NCBI RefSeq assembly: GCF_041146395.1
Contig: NC_090986.1
Span: 41,080,001 to 41,144,000 of the forward strand
Direction: 5' to 3'
DNA from: Eulemur rufifrons
Lineage: Eukaryota; Chordata; Mammalia; Primates; Lemuridae
DNA length: 64,000 nt
Shown one piece after another: positions 49,521-61,053 of this stretch. The notes below the pieces were generated by a model, which was not told where the DNA came from, did not search any database, and worked only from the letters and a program-made list of their open reading frames with translations. The position numbers and the translations under genes are program-made. Every line of letters begins with the position of its first letter. Position 1 is the first letter of the stretch.

Positions 49521-49930
49521 AATTCATTTTTATCTCATGTGAAAGAAATGCAGAGTTAAGCATCGGGGCTGGTATGTCAGTTCTACCTTGGCCAGCAACC
49601 ACTCTCCTATCCTTCTGTGCCACTGTCCTTAGCAGGTTGCGTGGTATTTCAAAATGCCTATTTCGGCTCCAGCCAGGGACCACAGTAGTAGGAAGGGACA
49701 AAAAAAGAACGTGGCAAATGGCACCCATACTGTCTTCTAAGATGCTTCCCAGAAGCTGCTGCACAGAACTTCCACTTACATCTCATTGTTCAGAACTAAG
49801 ACACATAAACACATATAGCTGTACGGAAATACCGGGAGATGTAGTCTTTATTTGCACAGTCACATAGCCCATTAAAAACTGGGTTTTGATTACTGAGGAG
49901 AGAAAAATAATAGATTTATGGGAGGCAAAT
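49521..49930. other. Unassigned sequence
   Basis: Overlapping frames of 91 (minus) and 97 (plus) codons occupy this stretch. The overlap and lack of domains argue against either being a gene. Confidence 0.4.
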
Positions 49931-49934
49931 GGTA

Positions 49935-50100
49935 AGACATGATTTGAATAATGACCAGATATAGAGGTAAAAGAAAGGGAGGCGTCAAAGTGGCCTCTAA
50001 TGTTCAGATTCCTGCTGATTAAAGGAATTAGAGAGCAGGTATATAATACCATTAGCAGCACTAGGGTAGAAGGCAAGAGGAGAAACAGACTGGAGGAATC
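49935..50100 (-). mobile_element. Possible L2 internal fragment, antisense
   Basis: "aaaagaaagggaggcgtcaa" followed by "agtggcctctaatgttcaga" resembles an internal antisense L2 stretch. Confidence 0.45.
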
Positions 50101-50715
50101 TCATATAGGGAAGATGATGAATATGACTGTGGAATTATAGCATGGCGGCTGAATTATGAACAGAAATTAAACAAATCTTTGTAACAATGGGTTTTCTATC
50201 ACTGCTACTGTAGAAATATGATTAATTCTGAATCCCCTTGTAACATGTAAATATTAAACATTCAAATGAATTTAATTTAGGAGCACATTTTTAAAATGTA
50301 AATTATTCAAAGCAACGATAAACACTCCAACTTCATGCTTAATGATTACTGCATTTTCCATAACATTTTAGTTCTTTAATGGATGGTGAGAAGAGTAGAT
50401 TTTGAAAAGAAGAAAAATGAGCATTCTTAGAATCTAGAGTAGTCAAGCCCAGAATGAGTCACCAAAGTCAGTAAAACAGCCTGAATGCCATTAGCCCGAG
50501 TTCAAGGAGACCTTTCAAAGGAGACCGAGATGGGTAACATGGGCATGGAGTGCTTAACCTGCTTGGATAATTTGTTACTGAGATTCTGCGTGTTTTGCTC
50601 CAGTCTCACCTGGATAGAGAGATTAGCCTACCAGCTATTGGCCTCTGGCCAGGTGCACAGGACACAGTTGTCTGTAGTAGTTGCAGGAAATACAAAGATG
50701 CTAAGTCAGGTCTTT
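50101..50715. other. Unassigned sequence
   Basis: No repeat recognised. An 80-codon plus frame (50485-50727) has no domain. Confidence 0.4.
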
Positions 50716-50717
50716 TT

Positions 50718-50832
50718 CCATCTTTAGTTGAGAAGCTTTCCCAGGGAAGGGTCATGTCTTGCTCATCTTTATTTCCCAGCTGTTTGGCATACCATCTGTC
50801 ACAGAGCAGTTTCTAAGTATATGTTTGTTGAA
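50718..50832 (+). mobile_element. L2 LINE 3' end, sense
   Basis: "cccagggaagggtcatgtct", "gtttggcataccatctgtca" and "agtatatgtttgttgaa" match the L2 3' terminus. Confidence 0.65.
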
Positions 50833-51515
50833 AAATATTCCTGAAGTGTTCTGCTCCAATGAGAATTTTACCTTGCCTTAAGGACCTGAATGGCATCACA
50901 TCAGCATTTGTATTCCTGGAGCTAAAAAAGAAAAGGATGTAAAATGTCCTCAGATCCTACCTATTCAGACACATCCATCCTTCCATGTCATCTCTGTACT
51001 GAAGACCTCTCACGTTGCATCAACCTTTCCACATTCTGAATGCCTTAAGCTTAAGGCAATTTTGGATCACTCAAGGCATTCTCTGATTTAGTGGCTTCAA
51101 CCCAGGGTCAGTGACACACTGGCTGCACAATAAGTTATGAGAAGACAGGAGTATTCTGCTAGCCCCTGGGAGTCAAATGTAGTCTGAAGACTGTGTTATC
51201 TCTGATACAGCCTGATGTTCTTAGTAATGTGAAAGAAATAGGGAGAGTTACTCCACTGACAGTGTCGTGCTTACTGTTGTCCATTTGTTAGTCTTGTCTC
51301 ATTGTATGAATGACAAAATACAAAATTCAGGTAACACTCTATATACTAATAATACTCCTTATTGTTATTTATAAACAATTTGTAGATAAATTATTTAAAT
51401 ATATTATAAGCTTATAAAATGTGCAACTTTTACATATAAGTAATACTCATTTTTCCTTCAATTCACATTGAAGGCAATCTCCATACAGAAACAGACAGAG
51501 CTACTTCATTCTTAT
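50833..51515. other. Unassigned sequence
   Basis: Nothing recognised; becomes AT-rich toward 51450. Confidence 0.4.
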
Positions 51516-51519
51516 TAAA

Positions 51520-51930
51520 GGCTATATCATATTTTTGCTATATATGTACATATATAAGTATAGACACCTACACACATGCTACATATATGCCATAATTTAT
51601 TTAAACAATTACCTATGGATGCATATTTATATTGTTTCCATGTGGAGTGAACTCAAATACTCCTGCAACTAACCTTCTACATGCGCTTTTGTGTGAAGTG
51701 GAATTGCTAGGTGGATAACTAAGCACAATTAAAATTTTTATAGCCTTACCAAGCCAGTAATGCCCATCTCTGTTCCATACAAGAGTGTGTGAGCAGGCCT
51801 TGTTCCACACTTTTCTCTACCCTCTCTTAAACGTCGACAGTATGCCAGGTATAAAATTATAGGATTTCAATGTTGTGTTAATTTGCATTTCTTTGACTAG
51901 ATAAATTGAATAGCCACTCAGGTATTGAGT
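51520..51930 (-). mobile_element. Old L1 ORF2/3' region, antisense
   Basis: "ccataatttatttaaacaat", "aagtggaattgctaggtgga", "cttaccaagccagtaatgcc" and "gttaatttgcatttctttga" match antisense L1M in order. Confidence 0.75.
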
Positions 51931-51932
51931 GT

Positions 51933-52095
51933 CTTGGTTCATTTGGGCTGCTATAACAATTTATGATTGACTGTATGGCTTATAAACTATAGAAATTATT
52001 TCTCACAGTTCTGGAGGCTGGAAGTCGAAGATCAGGGAGCTGGCATGGTTGGGTTCTGATGAGGGCTGCCTCTCTGGCTCATAAATAGTGCTCTG
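51933..52095 (-). mobile_element. MaLR LTR fragment (MST/MLT1-like), antisense
   Basis: "catttgggctgctataacaa", "tttctcacagttctggaggc" and "tggaagtcgaagatcaggga" are the antisense end of an MST/MLT1B-type LTR. It stops abruptly at about 52095, where unrelated sequence starts. Confidence 0.8.
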
Positions 52096-52098
52096 GAG

Positions 52099-52362
52099 TG
52101 GAATTTTGAGAGTTACCGAGGCTTAATACCAAGCAGTACTCTTCTGCCGCAAGAGACCTCTCTGGTTTAAAAGTACTGTAAGGAACAGTTGATTTATCAA
52201 ATTAGAAGCCTCCTGGGTGTCATTTCTCAACTTCAAAAACTTGCTGGGACCTCCTCAGGAGCTAAGCTACACTTTGCCAATACCTTGCGCACTACCACGG
52301 TGGACCAGGTCATGCAGCCTAACAGATTCCCCCAGCAAAGGATCTTGAACTTTTGGAGTTAG
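52099..52362 (+). pseudogene. Coding-like segment, candidate processed pseudogene
   Basis: One plus-strand frame stays open for 87 codons except a TAA at codon 24 (52168-52170), and ends at TAG 52360-52362. The last 63 codons read like real protein, rich in Gln, Leu, Arg and Thr, with SLLGVISQLQKLAG and LRTTTVDQVMQPNRFPQQRI. Base composition is higher in GC than the flanking L1 and LTR pieces. I do not recognise the parent. No poly-A tail or target duplication was seen. It may equally be part of an unrecognised repeat. Confidence 0.3.
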
Positions 52363-52419
52363 TATCACTCCCAAACATTTTCTGTGGTGAGTTAGAAGTT
52401 TTTAATTATATTTTCTAAC

Positions 52420-52705
52420 AAGTAATTTCTCAAGTAAGGTAATATTATTGATTTTTACACATTAATCTTGTATCTTTACTAAAATCTTTTTATTTCTTAT
52501 GGTTTATATATCATCTATAATAAAATAGTTATTTTATTAACTTATTAAAAATAGTTCATTTTCATGTCACATGTAATAAAAAATTTATATCTTCCTCTCC
52601 AATATATATAGCTTTTGGCTTTGCCTCCCTTTTAATGTTGACTAGCAGTGCCAGGAAGACACTGAATATTAATCCTCGCAAAAGAAGGATCATATTAAAT
52701 TATCC
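52420..52705 (-). mobile_element. Old L1 ORF2 fragment, antisense
   Basis: "attaatcttgtatctttact", "ttggctttgcctcccttttaa" shortened to its core, and "agcagtgccaggaagacact" correspond to antisense L1 ORF2 near the reverse-transcriptase core. Confidence 0.65.
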
Positions 52706-53038
52706 ACATGAATAGTTTGTTTCTTACGTCTCTTTGCTTTGTGAATGTACATATGCTTTCCTGCTGGGGTCCTCAAATGACAGGCTTGGCAGGCTCTGTG
52801 TATAGCAGCACCCCCAGAATACAAAGTTCCACAAGCACAGAGTTTCGAATCTAAATCCCACTATTCTTTTGACCAAATACTACTGTGGAACTTTTCTGCA
52901 AGGACTATGCACAAAATAAACAAAGCTCTAGCCTCGGGCCCCTTCATCTACAGCATACAACCAGGAAAGAGCATTTTTACCTCTTCTATGGAAATTCCCT
53001 ATGGCCTGCAATTGCATCATTGCAATTGCACGATTCTC
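52706..53038. other. Unassigned sequence
   Basis: Nothing recognised. 53005-53031 has a small imperfect palindrome around ttgcatcattgcaa. Confidence 0.4.
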
Positions 53039-53039
53039 A

Positions 53040-53260
53040 CTGAATGCAATAAACACATAGGGAGTACTAACATGTGCCAAGATTTGGATGTTGGTTGGCA
53101 CCATGGAAGATAATGGAGCTGAGTAAGGCATGAGTCTTCTATTCAAGTTACTCACTGTCTACAATAAATAACCAATATAAGGCCAGGGATATTAATACTT
53201 TACATGTTTTTCTCATTTGATTCTCAAAACAATATTTTATGCTCAATTTACAATAAAGAA
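53040..53260 (-). mobile_element. Probable L2 3' fragment followed by MIR piece, antisense
   Basis: 53055-53165 resembles the antisense L2 3' end ("gtgccaagatttggatgttg", "tcactgtctacaataaataa"). 53180-53255 resembles antisense MIR ("ttgattctcaaaacaatatt"). Confidence 0.45.
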
Positions 53261-53261
53261 T

Positions 53262-53940
53262 GTAATCTGGCTTCGTTGCCTTCTATCTGCCAGTGATATT
53301 ATGCAGAAATCCAATGACTATCAATTATATCCTTTGAATACAATCTTTTTAATTTTATAACCATTTATGATCATCTTCACTTTATCCCATGTGCTCTGAA
53401 ATTTCATGGTAATGTGCATATTTTTTTGGCCTTTCTTGGAAGTAGTCGTGGGTGGCATTCACTCTCTTGGGTACTCGGGTGATTTTTCTCAGTCAGAAAA
53501 CTCATTTCCTTTCATTCTTGGGGGAAAAAATTTAATTATTCCCTTGACAATTTTCTCCCTTATTTCCTCCCGTGTCTATCTGAAACTCTTCTTATCTGGG
53601 TATTTGAACTCTTCTAGTAACATTTTAATCTTCTTTTTTATCCCTTATTTTGTACCTCTTTGTCTTATTCTACTTTGGGGAAAATTTTATCAAATTTATC
53701 ATCCAAAATTTTTTGAATCTTTAATTTCTATCATATTTTTAGTTTCTAAAGCCCTTTTTCTAACTATTCCATTCTTATTGTACCCAGTTTTTAACTACAG
53801 AGACAATATCTTATATTCTCTGCCCCAGGATATTTTTCTAAGGTTTTCTTTAGCTTCATGCATTGTCTCTTTTATCTCTGAAATCCTTTTTTGCTTGTTT
53901 TATCCTATCTTTTACATTAGAAACTCTCCATAAAGCCCTG
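53262..53940 (-). mobile_element. Possible antisense L1 5'/ORF1-type sequence
   Basis: T-rich sequence with "tagtttctaaagccctttt" and "gcttcatgcattgtctcttt" resembles the antisense of an old L1 5' region. A 175-codon plus frame (53406-53933) runs through it. The predicted peptide is almost all Phe, Leu, Ile, Ser and Tyr, as expected from translating antisense A-rich LINE DNA, so I do not call it a gene. Confidence 0.4.
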
Positions 53941-54019
53941 AAAAATAAGTACATAAGGCTTATCAAAAGTCATCTTTCATTTCAAAATTATTGGGCTGAA
54001 GCATTTCCTGGGGACACTT

Positions 54020-55345
54020 AATAGTCAGTACCTGCACATCTATAGTAAACTCATCTTCAACAAAGGAGCCAAAAACATACAGTGGATAAAGGACTTTCTT
54101 CAGTAAATGGTGCTGGGAAAATTGGATATCCATATGCAGAAGAAAGAAACTAGACCCTTATGTCTCACCATCTACAAAAATCGAATCAAAATGGATTAAA
54201 GACTTAAATCTAAGACCTAAAACTATGAAACTACTAAAAGATGATGTCGAGGAAATGCTTCAGGACATTGGCCTCAGCAAGGACTTCTTGAGTAATACCT
54301 GCAAAGCACAGGCAACCAAAGCCAAATTGGACAAATGGGATCACATAGAGCTAAAAAGCTTCTGCACAGGAAAAGAAACAATCAACAAAGGGAAGAGACA
54401 ACCCACAGAATGGGAGAAAATATTCTCAAACTACTTAACTGACAAGGGATTGATAACTAGAATATATAAGGAGCTCCAACAACTCGACAGGAAAAAAATT
54501 AAATAATCCGATTTAAAAATGGGTAAAGGATCTGAATAGACATTTCTCAAAGGAAGACATACAAATGGCCAACAGGTATATGAAAAAATGCTCATCATTA
54601 GTCACTAGAAAAATGCAAATCAAAACTACAGTAAGATATCATCTCATCCCAGTTAAAATGGCTTTTATCAAAAAGACAAGCAATAATGAATGCTGGTGAG
54701 GATGTGAAGAAAGAGAAATTCTTCTACACTGTTGGTAGAAATGTAAATTAGTGCAGCCACTATGGAGAGCAGTATGGAGGTTTCTCAAAAAAATAAAAAT
54801 ATGGTGACTGAGCAATCCTACTGCTGGGTATCTACTCAAAGGAAAAGAAGTAATTTTTATCAAAAAGACACTTGTGCTCAAATGTTTATCACAGCACAAT
54901 TCACAATTGCAAAGATGTGGAATCAACCTAAGTGCTCATCAAGTCATGGGTGGATATACACCATATATATACCATGGAATACTAGTCAGCCATAAAATGG
55001 AATGAAGTAATATCTTTTGCAGCAACTTGGATACAACTGGAGATGGTTATTCTAAGTGAAGTATCTCAGGAATGAAAAAACAAACACATGTTCTCACTAA
55101 TAAGTGAGAGTTAAATGATGGGTATACACAGGCACAAAGAGGTGTAAAGAACATTGGAAACCAAGAAGAGGGGAGGGTAGGAGAGGAGCGAGGGATAAAA
55201 CTTACCTATCAGGTACACTGAACACTATTCTGGTGACAGGCACACTAAAAGCCCTGACTACAGCATTATATTAATACAATTCACCTATATAACAAAAACA
55301 CTTGTACCCCTTTAATATTTTGAAATTTAAAAAAAAATTGAACTT
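54020..55345 (+). mobile_element. L1 LINE, ORF2 3' part and 3' UTR, sense
   Basis: A 5'-truncated L1 starts within ORF2 ("ggtgctgggaaaattggata"), covers "aaatcgaatcaaaatggat", "caaatggccaacaggtatat" and "ggtatctactcaaaggaaaa", then a 3' UTR ("cacatgttctcactaataag", "cttgtacccctttaatattt") with an A-rich tail at about 55328-55338. Divergence is modest. No target duplication was identified. Confidence 0.92.
54225..54506 (+). pseudogene. L1 ORF2 fragment, 93 codons
   Basis: This frame is an internal piece of the C-terminal third of L1 ORF2. It keeps the typical [20 protein letters not shown] stretch and the [11 protein letters not shown] end that in intact elements continues as a Lys/Asn-rich run. 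The ATG is an internal methionine. A stop follows directly, and a second ORF2 piece continues downstream at 54762 in another frame. The endonuclease and reverse transcriptase domains are absent, so the peptide would not be functional. Confidence 0.87.
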
Positions 55346-55349
55346 AAAA

Positions 55350-56485
55350 ATATTATAAGAATAGTAGAGAGAATTCTTGTTTGTCTCTTATCGAGATCCA
55401 CCAAATTTTTATATTTTATCACATTTGCTTTATCATTCTCTCTGATAGGTAGATATTGGTATAAATATAGATATGTGTAAAATTTACTTTTTCTAAATGA
55501 TTTGAAAGTGATGCATGCATTATGCCCCCTTTCACCCTTGATAATTAAAAAGGTTTCCTTAACAAAAGGAAATTATTTTACATCATCAGATTATGGTTGC
55601 CAAATTCAGGAGATTTAACATTGGTTTAATACCTTTATCTAATATACCACACCTTATTCCAGTTTTATCCATTGCCACAATAGTGTAATTTATAACACTT
55701 TTTTTCCTCCAGTGTAGGATCTAGTCCAAGACCATATATTAAATCTGTTGTCTGTCTTTTAGCTTCTTTCAATCCAGAACACTTCCTTAGCCTTTCTTTG
55801 TCTTTCACAACATAGACATTTTTGGAAAAGACAGGATTTTATGAAGGGTTACTCAATTGGGGTTTGCCTGTCATTTCCTCCTGAGTACATTAAGCCTCCC
55901 TGCTTTGAATACCATACAGATTATGTTGTGTCTTTGTCAGAACAATATATCTGGATATAGAGGGTGCCCCTCTACCACTAATTAGTGTTGTTAATTTTGA
56001 TGCCCTAGTCAAGGCACTGTCCAGTTTCTGCACAGTATAACTGCAATATAAGCAATCTACGAGGAGACAGCTGACACTATGCAAGTATCTTACTCCTTAT
56101 CAAACTTTTCTCCCTAGTTTTAACACTCATAATTTTTATTTGAATCAATCTTTTAATACAATGGTTGCAAAGTGATTATTTTTCAACATTATCACTTTCT
56201 CTACATTTTTATTTTATTCTTGTATATGGTATGAGGAATTAATCCAAATTTATTCTTTTTTGAAAGGTTATCTGTTTTAACACCATTTATCTTAAAATCT
56301 CATTTTTGCACTATTGATTTGATAACCACATTTTTCTGACAGTTAATTTTCACCTGAGGTTGTTTTTATTTCTAGAATTTGCATCCCATTGGTCTATTTG
56401 TGCACTAATACTACATACTAATTTAATTATAGATCTTGATTTTTGGTTCTTCCTAACTATTTTTGCATGTTAACTTTCATATAAA
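55350..56485 (-). mobile_element. Old L1 3' UTR and ORF2 end, antisense
   Basis: 55640-56150 belongs to the same family as 20305-20890, here uninverted ("cctagtcaaggcactgtcca", "tagcctttctttgtctttca"). 56200-56480 is antisense L1 ORF2 ("tatatggtatgaggaattaa", "cccattggtctatttgtgca"). These may be two separate old insertions. Confidence 0.62.
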
Positions 56486-56486
56486 C

Positions 56487-56720
56487 TGTATCAGTCAGGG
56501 TTCTCCAGAGAAACAGAACCAAGAAGATATATGGAGATAAAGAAGAGGGATGTATCATGGGCATTGGCTCACAAGATTATGGAGGCCAAGAAGTCCCATG
56601 ATCTGCCGTCAATAAGCTGAAAAAGCAGGAAAGTCAATGGCTGTCCCAGGCTGTCACCTACAGTCTCATTCACTTTCAATCCCTTTCCCTATAGCCAGTG
56701 CTGTGAACTGCAAAGTCCCC
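56487..56720 (-). mobile_element. ERVL-type LTR fragment (MLT2-like), antisense
   Basis: "cagtcagggttctccagaga" and "aacagaaccaagaagatata", then "tggctcacaagattatggag" and "gccaagaagtcccatgatct", match the terminal 230 bases of a very common ERVL-related LTR in antisense. The rest of the LTR is missing. Confidence 0.72.
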
Positions 56721-57029
56721 AACCTATAAGCTCAGTATTTAGGCATTAATGTTAGACTGTCTCTTTCTGACAATGACTTTGTACTTCACCTAAGTGCATT
56801 GTTTCTCTTACTATTTTTACATAGTCTCTTCAAACCCTGTGTTCTCTGCACACACTGGCTGAAACTCTATTGGTAGGGCTGTTGGATTTGGTGTTTATTT
56901 CTTTACTCACAGGTAACTTGACTTCACTATATTTTCTTTCTCCTATTAATACTGAAAATATAAGTTCTATACAGTTTTATTTGCACTCCTTTTTGATCTT
57001 AGGGGGATTTTTGAAAAATTCAGATCCAT
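56721..57029. other. Unassigned sequence
   Basis: Nothing recognised. A 72-codon plus frame (56870-57088) has no domain. Confidence 0.4.
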
Positions 57030-57295
57030 GTGGCACCATTATGTTCCAGACCCAGAAAACAAAACCTGTGGTTTGGGCAATTTACTAGAAGAATCATGAA
57101 GACAAGTACCTCCAAAGTCAGGTTAATTGTTACCTTTGGGGTGAGGATGAGAGTTTTAGTTAGGAAGGGCAAATTGAAGGCTTTTGCAGTATTGTCAATG
57201 CTCCATTTCTTGCCCTGGGTGGTGATTACATAGGTGTCTACTTAAATAATAATTCATTAAACTGCACATTTATATTTAAAAAAAAGAAATGAATG
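57030..57295 (+). mobile_element. L1MD/L1ME 3' terminus, sense
   Basis: "ttgttacctttggggtgagg", "tgggtggtgattacataggt" and "cattaaactgcacatttata" match an old L1 3' UTR end, followed by A-rich sequence. Confidence 0.72.
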
Positions 57296-57301
57296 TTACT
57301 T

Positions 57302-57303
<2 letters not shown>

Positions 57304-57335
<32 letters not shown>
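57304..57335 (+). repeat. (CA)n microsatellite
   Basis: About 31 bases of AC repeat, just downstream of the L1 A-rich tail, a common birthplace for microsatellites. Confidence 0.98.
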
Positions 57336-57338
<3 letters not shown>

Positions 57339-58855
57339 TTGTTCTTTGGGAAAAAGTACTTCTGAAAAGAAAGGCAAATGATAGTGTTAAAAGACAGAAA
57401 GTTTAAATGATAGTAAGTTCCAAGATGGTTCACAAGCTTAATATAGGATTGTCAGATAAACTAAGGAAAAGAATGTCTACTTCAGCAGTGCTCATAGCTA
57501 TGACACGAATAAATCCATAATATATCCTATAAAGAAATGGGAAGAAAGCAATTCATGACAATGTTTTAGCTAGTGTTTCAGCCAAAGGAAAAAATGACAA
57601 GAGATAAAACTATAGCAAAGGTAGTTTGAGTAGCTTCACCAATGCATTTACCACTGAGTGCTTCACAAAAATGTTTGTATAGTTTTCTTCCTTCCCCTCC
57701 CTCAAATTTCATATCTATCAAACTGCTCATCAGTTAACCAACCTTCCACTGTCAGAGTTGGCTTCAGTAGATATTCATTTAGAATCTAAAAGAAATGCAC
57801 ATATAATTCAATTTTCTTTCATTTTATGTGGGAAATGTTATGCTTCACTGACATTTATAATTTTATAAATATTTATATGTATTTATAATATATATTTATA
57901 ATTTAAATTATACATATTCTTGAATAATCTCAGAATAGATCCGTTAAATGTTCATTGTCCCACTGTTTTCCTTCATCTTATGTCTATGTTTTAAGCTTTA
58001 AAGAGTAGTATCATTCCTGGTACTTTTCAATTTGAGGTAACCTGTTTTATCTTTTAATTAATTAATACCCACCCTGCTCATGTATTTCATGGGCTTTGAT
58101 TACAATCTCCTTAAGCCTTTATTTTTCTAAACTGAAAAATCTCTCCTTTGTAGATCTTTCTCAGGCAAAAATAAGATGAAATTAGAAGGAGCCAGAGTTA
58201 AGGTACTTGAAAAATTAAAGGATGATCTTTCAGAGAGAAAAGTATAAACAGATAAATAAATGAAAAGTGAGGAAGAGAATTTAAGGGAAAGTATTTGAAA
58301 ATAAAAAAAAAGATTTTTAAAGAGAAAGAAAGAATTTCTTTGCCAGTTTCTTAGTCATATGGATGTTTTCCTTTATTTCTTACTCATATCTAAAAAACTG
58401 TGCTATTCTCATGCGTGTACTGCACTAACTGCCTCCCTACAATATTGACAGAGACAGAAAGTAATAATTCACAGGTTGCTAAAGAAAACTCTAGAGGCTT
58501 AACCTCCGGTCGGAAGGTTTCTTTCCAACATGCCTTACACCATCTGTTCTCCATGTGGTACCATTATTGACATTCCTAACCAGTATGCAAAAGGCCGGGT
58601 TTTTTGCTTTTTGACTGATGTATATGTTGGACTCCTATCACTCCAACCAGAAGTGCATTTGGTAACATAACCCTCTCAGTTCATTGCAACCTGTCACTGA
58701 AAATGGATTGCCTTGTTGCTGTAAAACTCATGTTCAATGCATTAGCATAAGAGTAACAGCAACAGCTGATAGAAAACCATCTCAGAAAGCGAGAACATGA
58801 AAGTGGGATAGATGGCTCAGGAATCACTCAAAATAAAGAAACTAGTCACATTCTT
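57336..58855. other. Unassigned, probably single-copy sequence
   Basis: 57855-57912 is a TA-rich block with repeated TTTATAA motifs. 58230-58335 is A-rich. No coding frame above 60 codons is evident. Confidence 0.4.
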
Positions 58856-58856
58856 T

Positions 58857-59005
58857 TCTAGTATTATTATTTATTTTAAATGGGCAGGTAAAATTGTACA
58901 TATTATGTACAACATGATGTTTTGAAGTACATATGCATTGTGGGACTGCTACATCTAGCAAATTAACATATGCAATACCTCACATAATTATCATTACGTG
59001 TAACA
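58857..59005 (-). mobile_element. L1 3' UTR terminus, antisense
   Basis: "gggcaggtaaaattgtacat", "gtacaacatgatgttttgaa" and "aattaacatatgcaatacct" match the L1MA/L1PB 3' end in antisense, the same region as 14690-14800. Confidence 0.87.
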
Positions 59006-59559
59006 AGCCAGATCCTTTTAGGAAATCTGATGAGTAGTATGTGATGGTTTCAGACCTTTCTGAAACAGAAAGGCATCCTGCTCTATCTAGTTTAGCACTC
59101 ACTCCCATGACCAGTCTTTACACATTGTCATCACCCATTCTGATGCATTCCCAACACCTAAAAGTGCAAATGGCCAGTCCCTTTCTATAACTTAACATCT
59201 ATTTGCTTTCTCATTTCTTACTGCTAAGGCACCAATACCCTGATATCATAAAATTCTGCAGTCTCTCTAAATTTCTCCTCTCCCAAGCTGTTATCTGTTT
59301 AGTATTTAACTTGCTTCTAATAGTATCTAGCTAAAGTATAATAAAATTGTTTTTTGTTGCTGAATTTATTTTTATGATAACCTTTTATTTATGAGTGATA
59401 CTGAGTTGATATTTATAACAATTATATACAGCTTCTGAGAAAATTTATTTAAATGAAAAAAGATTAAATATAAAGAAAAATGCTAAACCAGTAATAGCAA
59501 GGTGCTATATGGATATGGGGAAAAAATTGTGAAAAATCATACCAAATGATTAAAATTCT
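59006..59559. other. Unassigned sequence
   Basis: Nothing recognised in this stretch. Confidence 0.4.
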
Positions 59560-59668
59560 GGAAACACCTATTTATTGGAAAGACTACCTGGAAGATTTCA
59601 GAAAAGTTGTATAACTTTCATGTGCTTCAGTTTCCTCACTGGTAAAAGAGGAAGTTGACCTCAGCAAT
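59560..59668 (+). mobile_element. MIR SINE fragment, sense
   Basis: "gtgcttcagtttcctcactg" followed by "gtaaaagaggaagttgacc" is the MIR core in sense. Confidence 0.75.
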
Positions 59669-59679
59669 CTTTCAGTGGA

Positions 59680-59930
59680 TAATAATACTCACCATTATAT
59701 GAACACTTTTATGGGTCAGACTTTTTATTAAGTACACTACATAGGAACTCTCTCTTATTTAACCAACAATCATGCAGGCTAGATAATGTCATGCTCACTT
59801 TACAGATCAGGGAACAGACCCAGAGAGACAAAGTAACATTCTGAAGACTGTACAGTTTGCTACTCCTAGAGCTTAAACTCAAGCCCATGTTTGTCTGACT
59901 CCTAAGCTGTGCTCCCAACTTCCTGAAGGT
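59680..59930 (-). mobile_element. MIR SINE, antisense, nearly full length
   Basis: "ctttacagatcagggaacag", "cagagagacaaagtaacatt" and "ctcaagcccatgtttgtctg" match antisense MIR. It lies head-on to the preceding sense MIR. The 76-codon minus frame across it is chance. Confidence 0.88.
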
Positions 59931-60232
59931 AACTGACATCTCAGACCTTATTGCAGTGCTAATGGAACTCTTATCCTATTAAAATCTTTCTAAGGGACTC
60001 AATTCCCTAGAGTTGTATTAAGAGGAAGCAACATAACAAAGGACAACATAATTTTACATTATTTTTTAAAGACAATTTGTAAGATTAAAAAAGTAACAAA
60101 TACTTCTAATATAAAAGGTGGAAAATATAGCAATGTATAAAGAAGAAACCCTTTCTGTTTTTGTCCCCTACGTGTCTGCTCAACTGCCTAACTCACTCCG
60201 TGGGGTAGTGGATCCTCAGTGGATCCTTTTCA
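59931..60232. other. Unassigned sequence
   Basis: No repeat recognised. A 67-codon plus frame (60118-60321) runs into the following antisense L1. Confidence 0.4.
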
Positions 60233-60234
60233 TT

Positions 60235-60790
60235 GCCTGTCCTTTGGGGTTTGCAGTGGAGAAATCACTGCCAGACCAATGTCATGGAGCTCCTAAGTTT
60301 TTTCTAGTAGAATCATTTTAGGTCTTACTTTTAAGTCTTTAATCCATTTGAGTTGATTCTTATATATGGGGTGAGATAATGGTCCATTTTTATTATTCTG
60401 CATGTGGATACCCTGTTTTACCAACACCATTTATTGAAGAGACTGTCCTTTCCCGACTGTGTGTTTTTGATGCCTTTGTCAAAAAACAATTGACCACGGA
60501 TGTGTGGGTCTATTTCTGGGCTTTCTATCCTGTTCCACTGGTTAGTGTGTCTATTTTTATGCCAGTACCATGCTGTTTTAATCACTATAGCTTTGTAATA
60601 TATTTAAAAATCCAGCAGTGTGATGTCTCTAGCTTTGTTCTTTTTGGTCAAGATTGCTTTGGCTATTCAGGCTCTTTTGTGATTCCATACAAATTTTAGG
60701 ATTTTTTTTTATTTCCAAATGACATTAGAATTTTGATAGTAATTGCAATGACTCTGTAGATTGCTTTCTGAATTAAATATTTTCTGGTAA
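60235..60790 (-). mobile_element. L1 ORF2 fragment, antisense (L1MA-like)
   Basis: "aagtctttaatccatttgag", "ctgcatgtggataccctgtt", "ttatgccagtaccatgctgt" and "ttccatacaaattttaggat" match antisense ORF2 closely. A 106-codon plus frame (60379-60699) is only the antisense reading of this LINE. Confidence 0.92.
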
Positions 60791-60834
60791 CTTCAGCCTT
60801 TCCTACTATCCCATCTGCCCCTTGAGCTAATGTA

Positions 60835-61053
60835 AGAATAACAAGAGTACTATTTATTGAACCCCTACTATATCTTTTTTCTTTTTTTTCTAAGCATGTT
60901 GCTAGATCATTTAATTTTCATAGCACCTTTATGAGACAAATACTAGTTTCTATTATTACAATTATCCCCATTTTATAGATGAGGATATTAAGGCTTAAAA
61001 GACTAAGGAATCAAGGTCCAAGGTCATATAACTAACATACAAACTTGGATCCA
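60835..61053 (-). mobile_element. MIR-type SINE, antisense, interrupted by Alu
   Basis: "agtactatttattgaacccc", "ccattttatagatgaggata" and "caaggtccaaggtcatataa" follow antisense MIR up to the Alu insertion point. Confidence 0.87.

Noticed and set aside
53406..53933. 175-codon plus-strand frame, among the longest in the window, with a hydrophobic, membrane-protein-like peptide
   Set aside because: The peptide is almost entirely Phe, Leu, Ile, Ser and Tyr, as expected from T-rich antisense LINE-like sequence. Runs of hydrophobic residues are uniform rather than arranged as spaced helices with charged loops.
60379..60699. 106-codon plus-strand frame
   Set aside because: It is the antisense reading of a well-matched L1 ORF2 fragment at 60235-60790.
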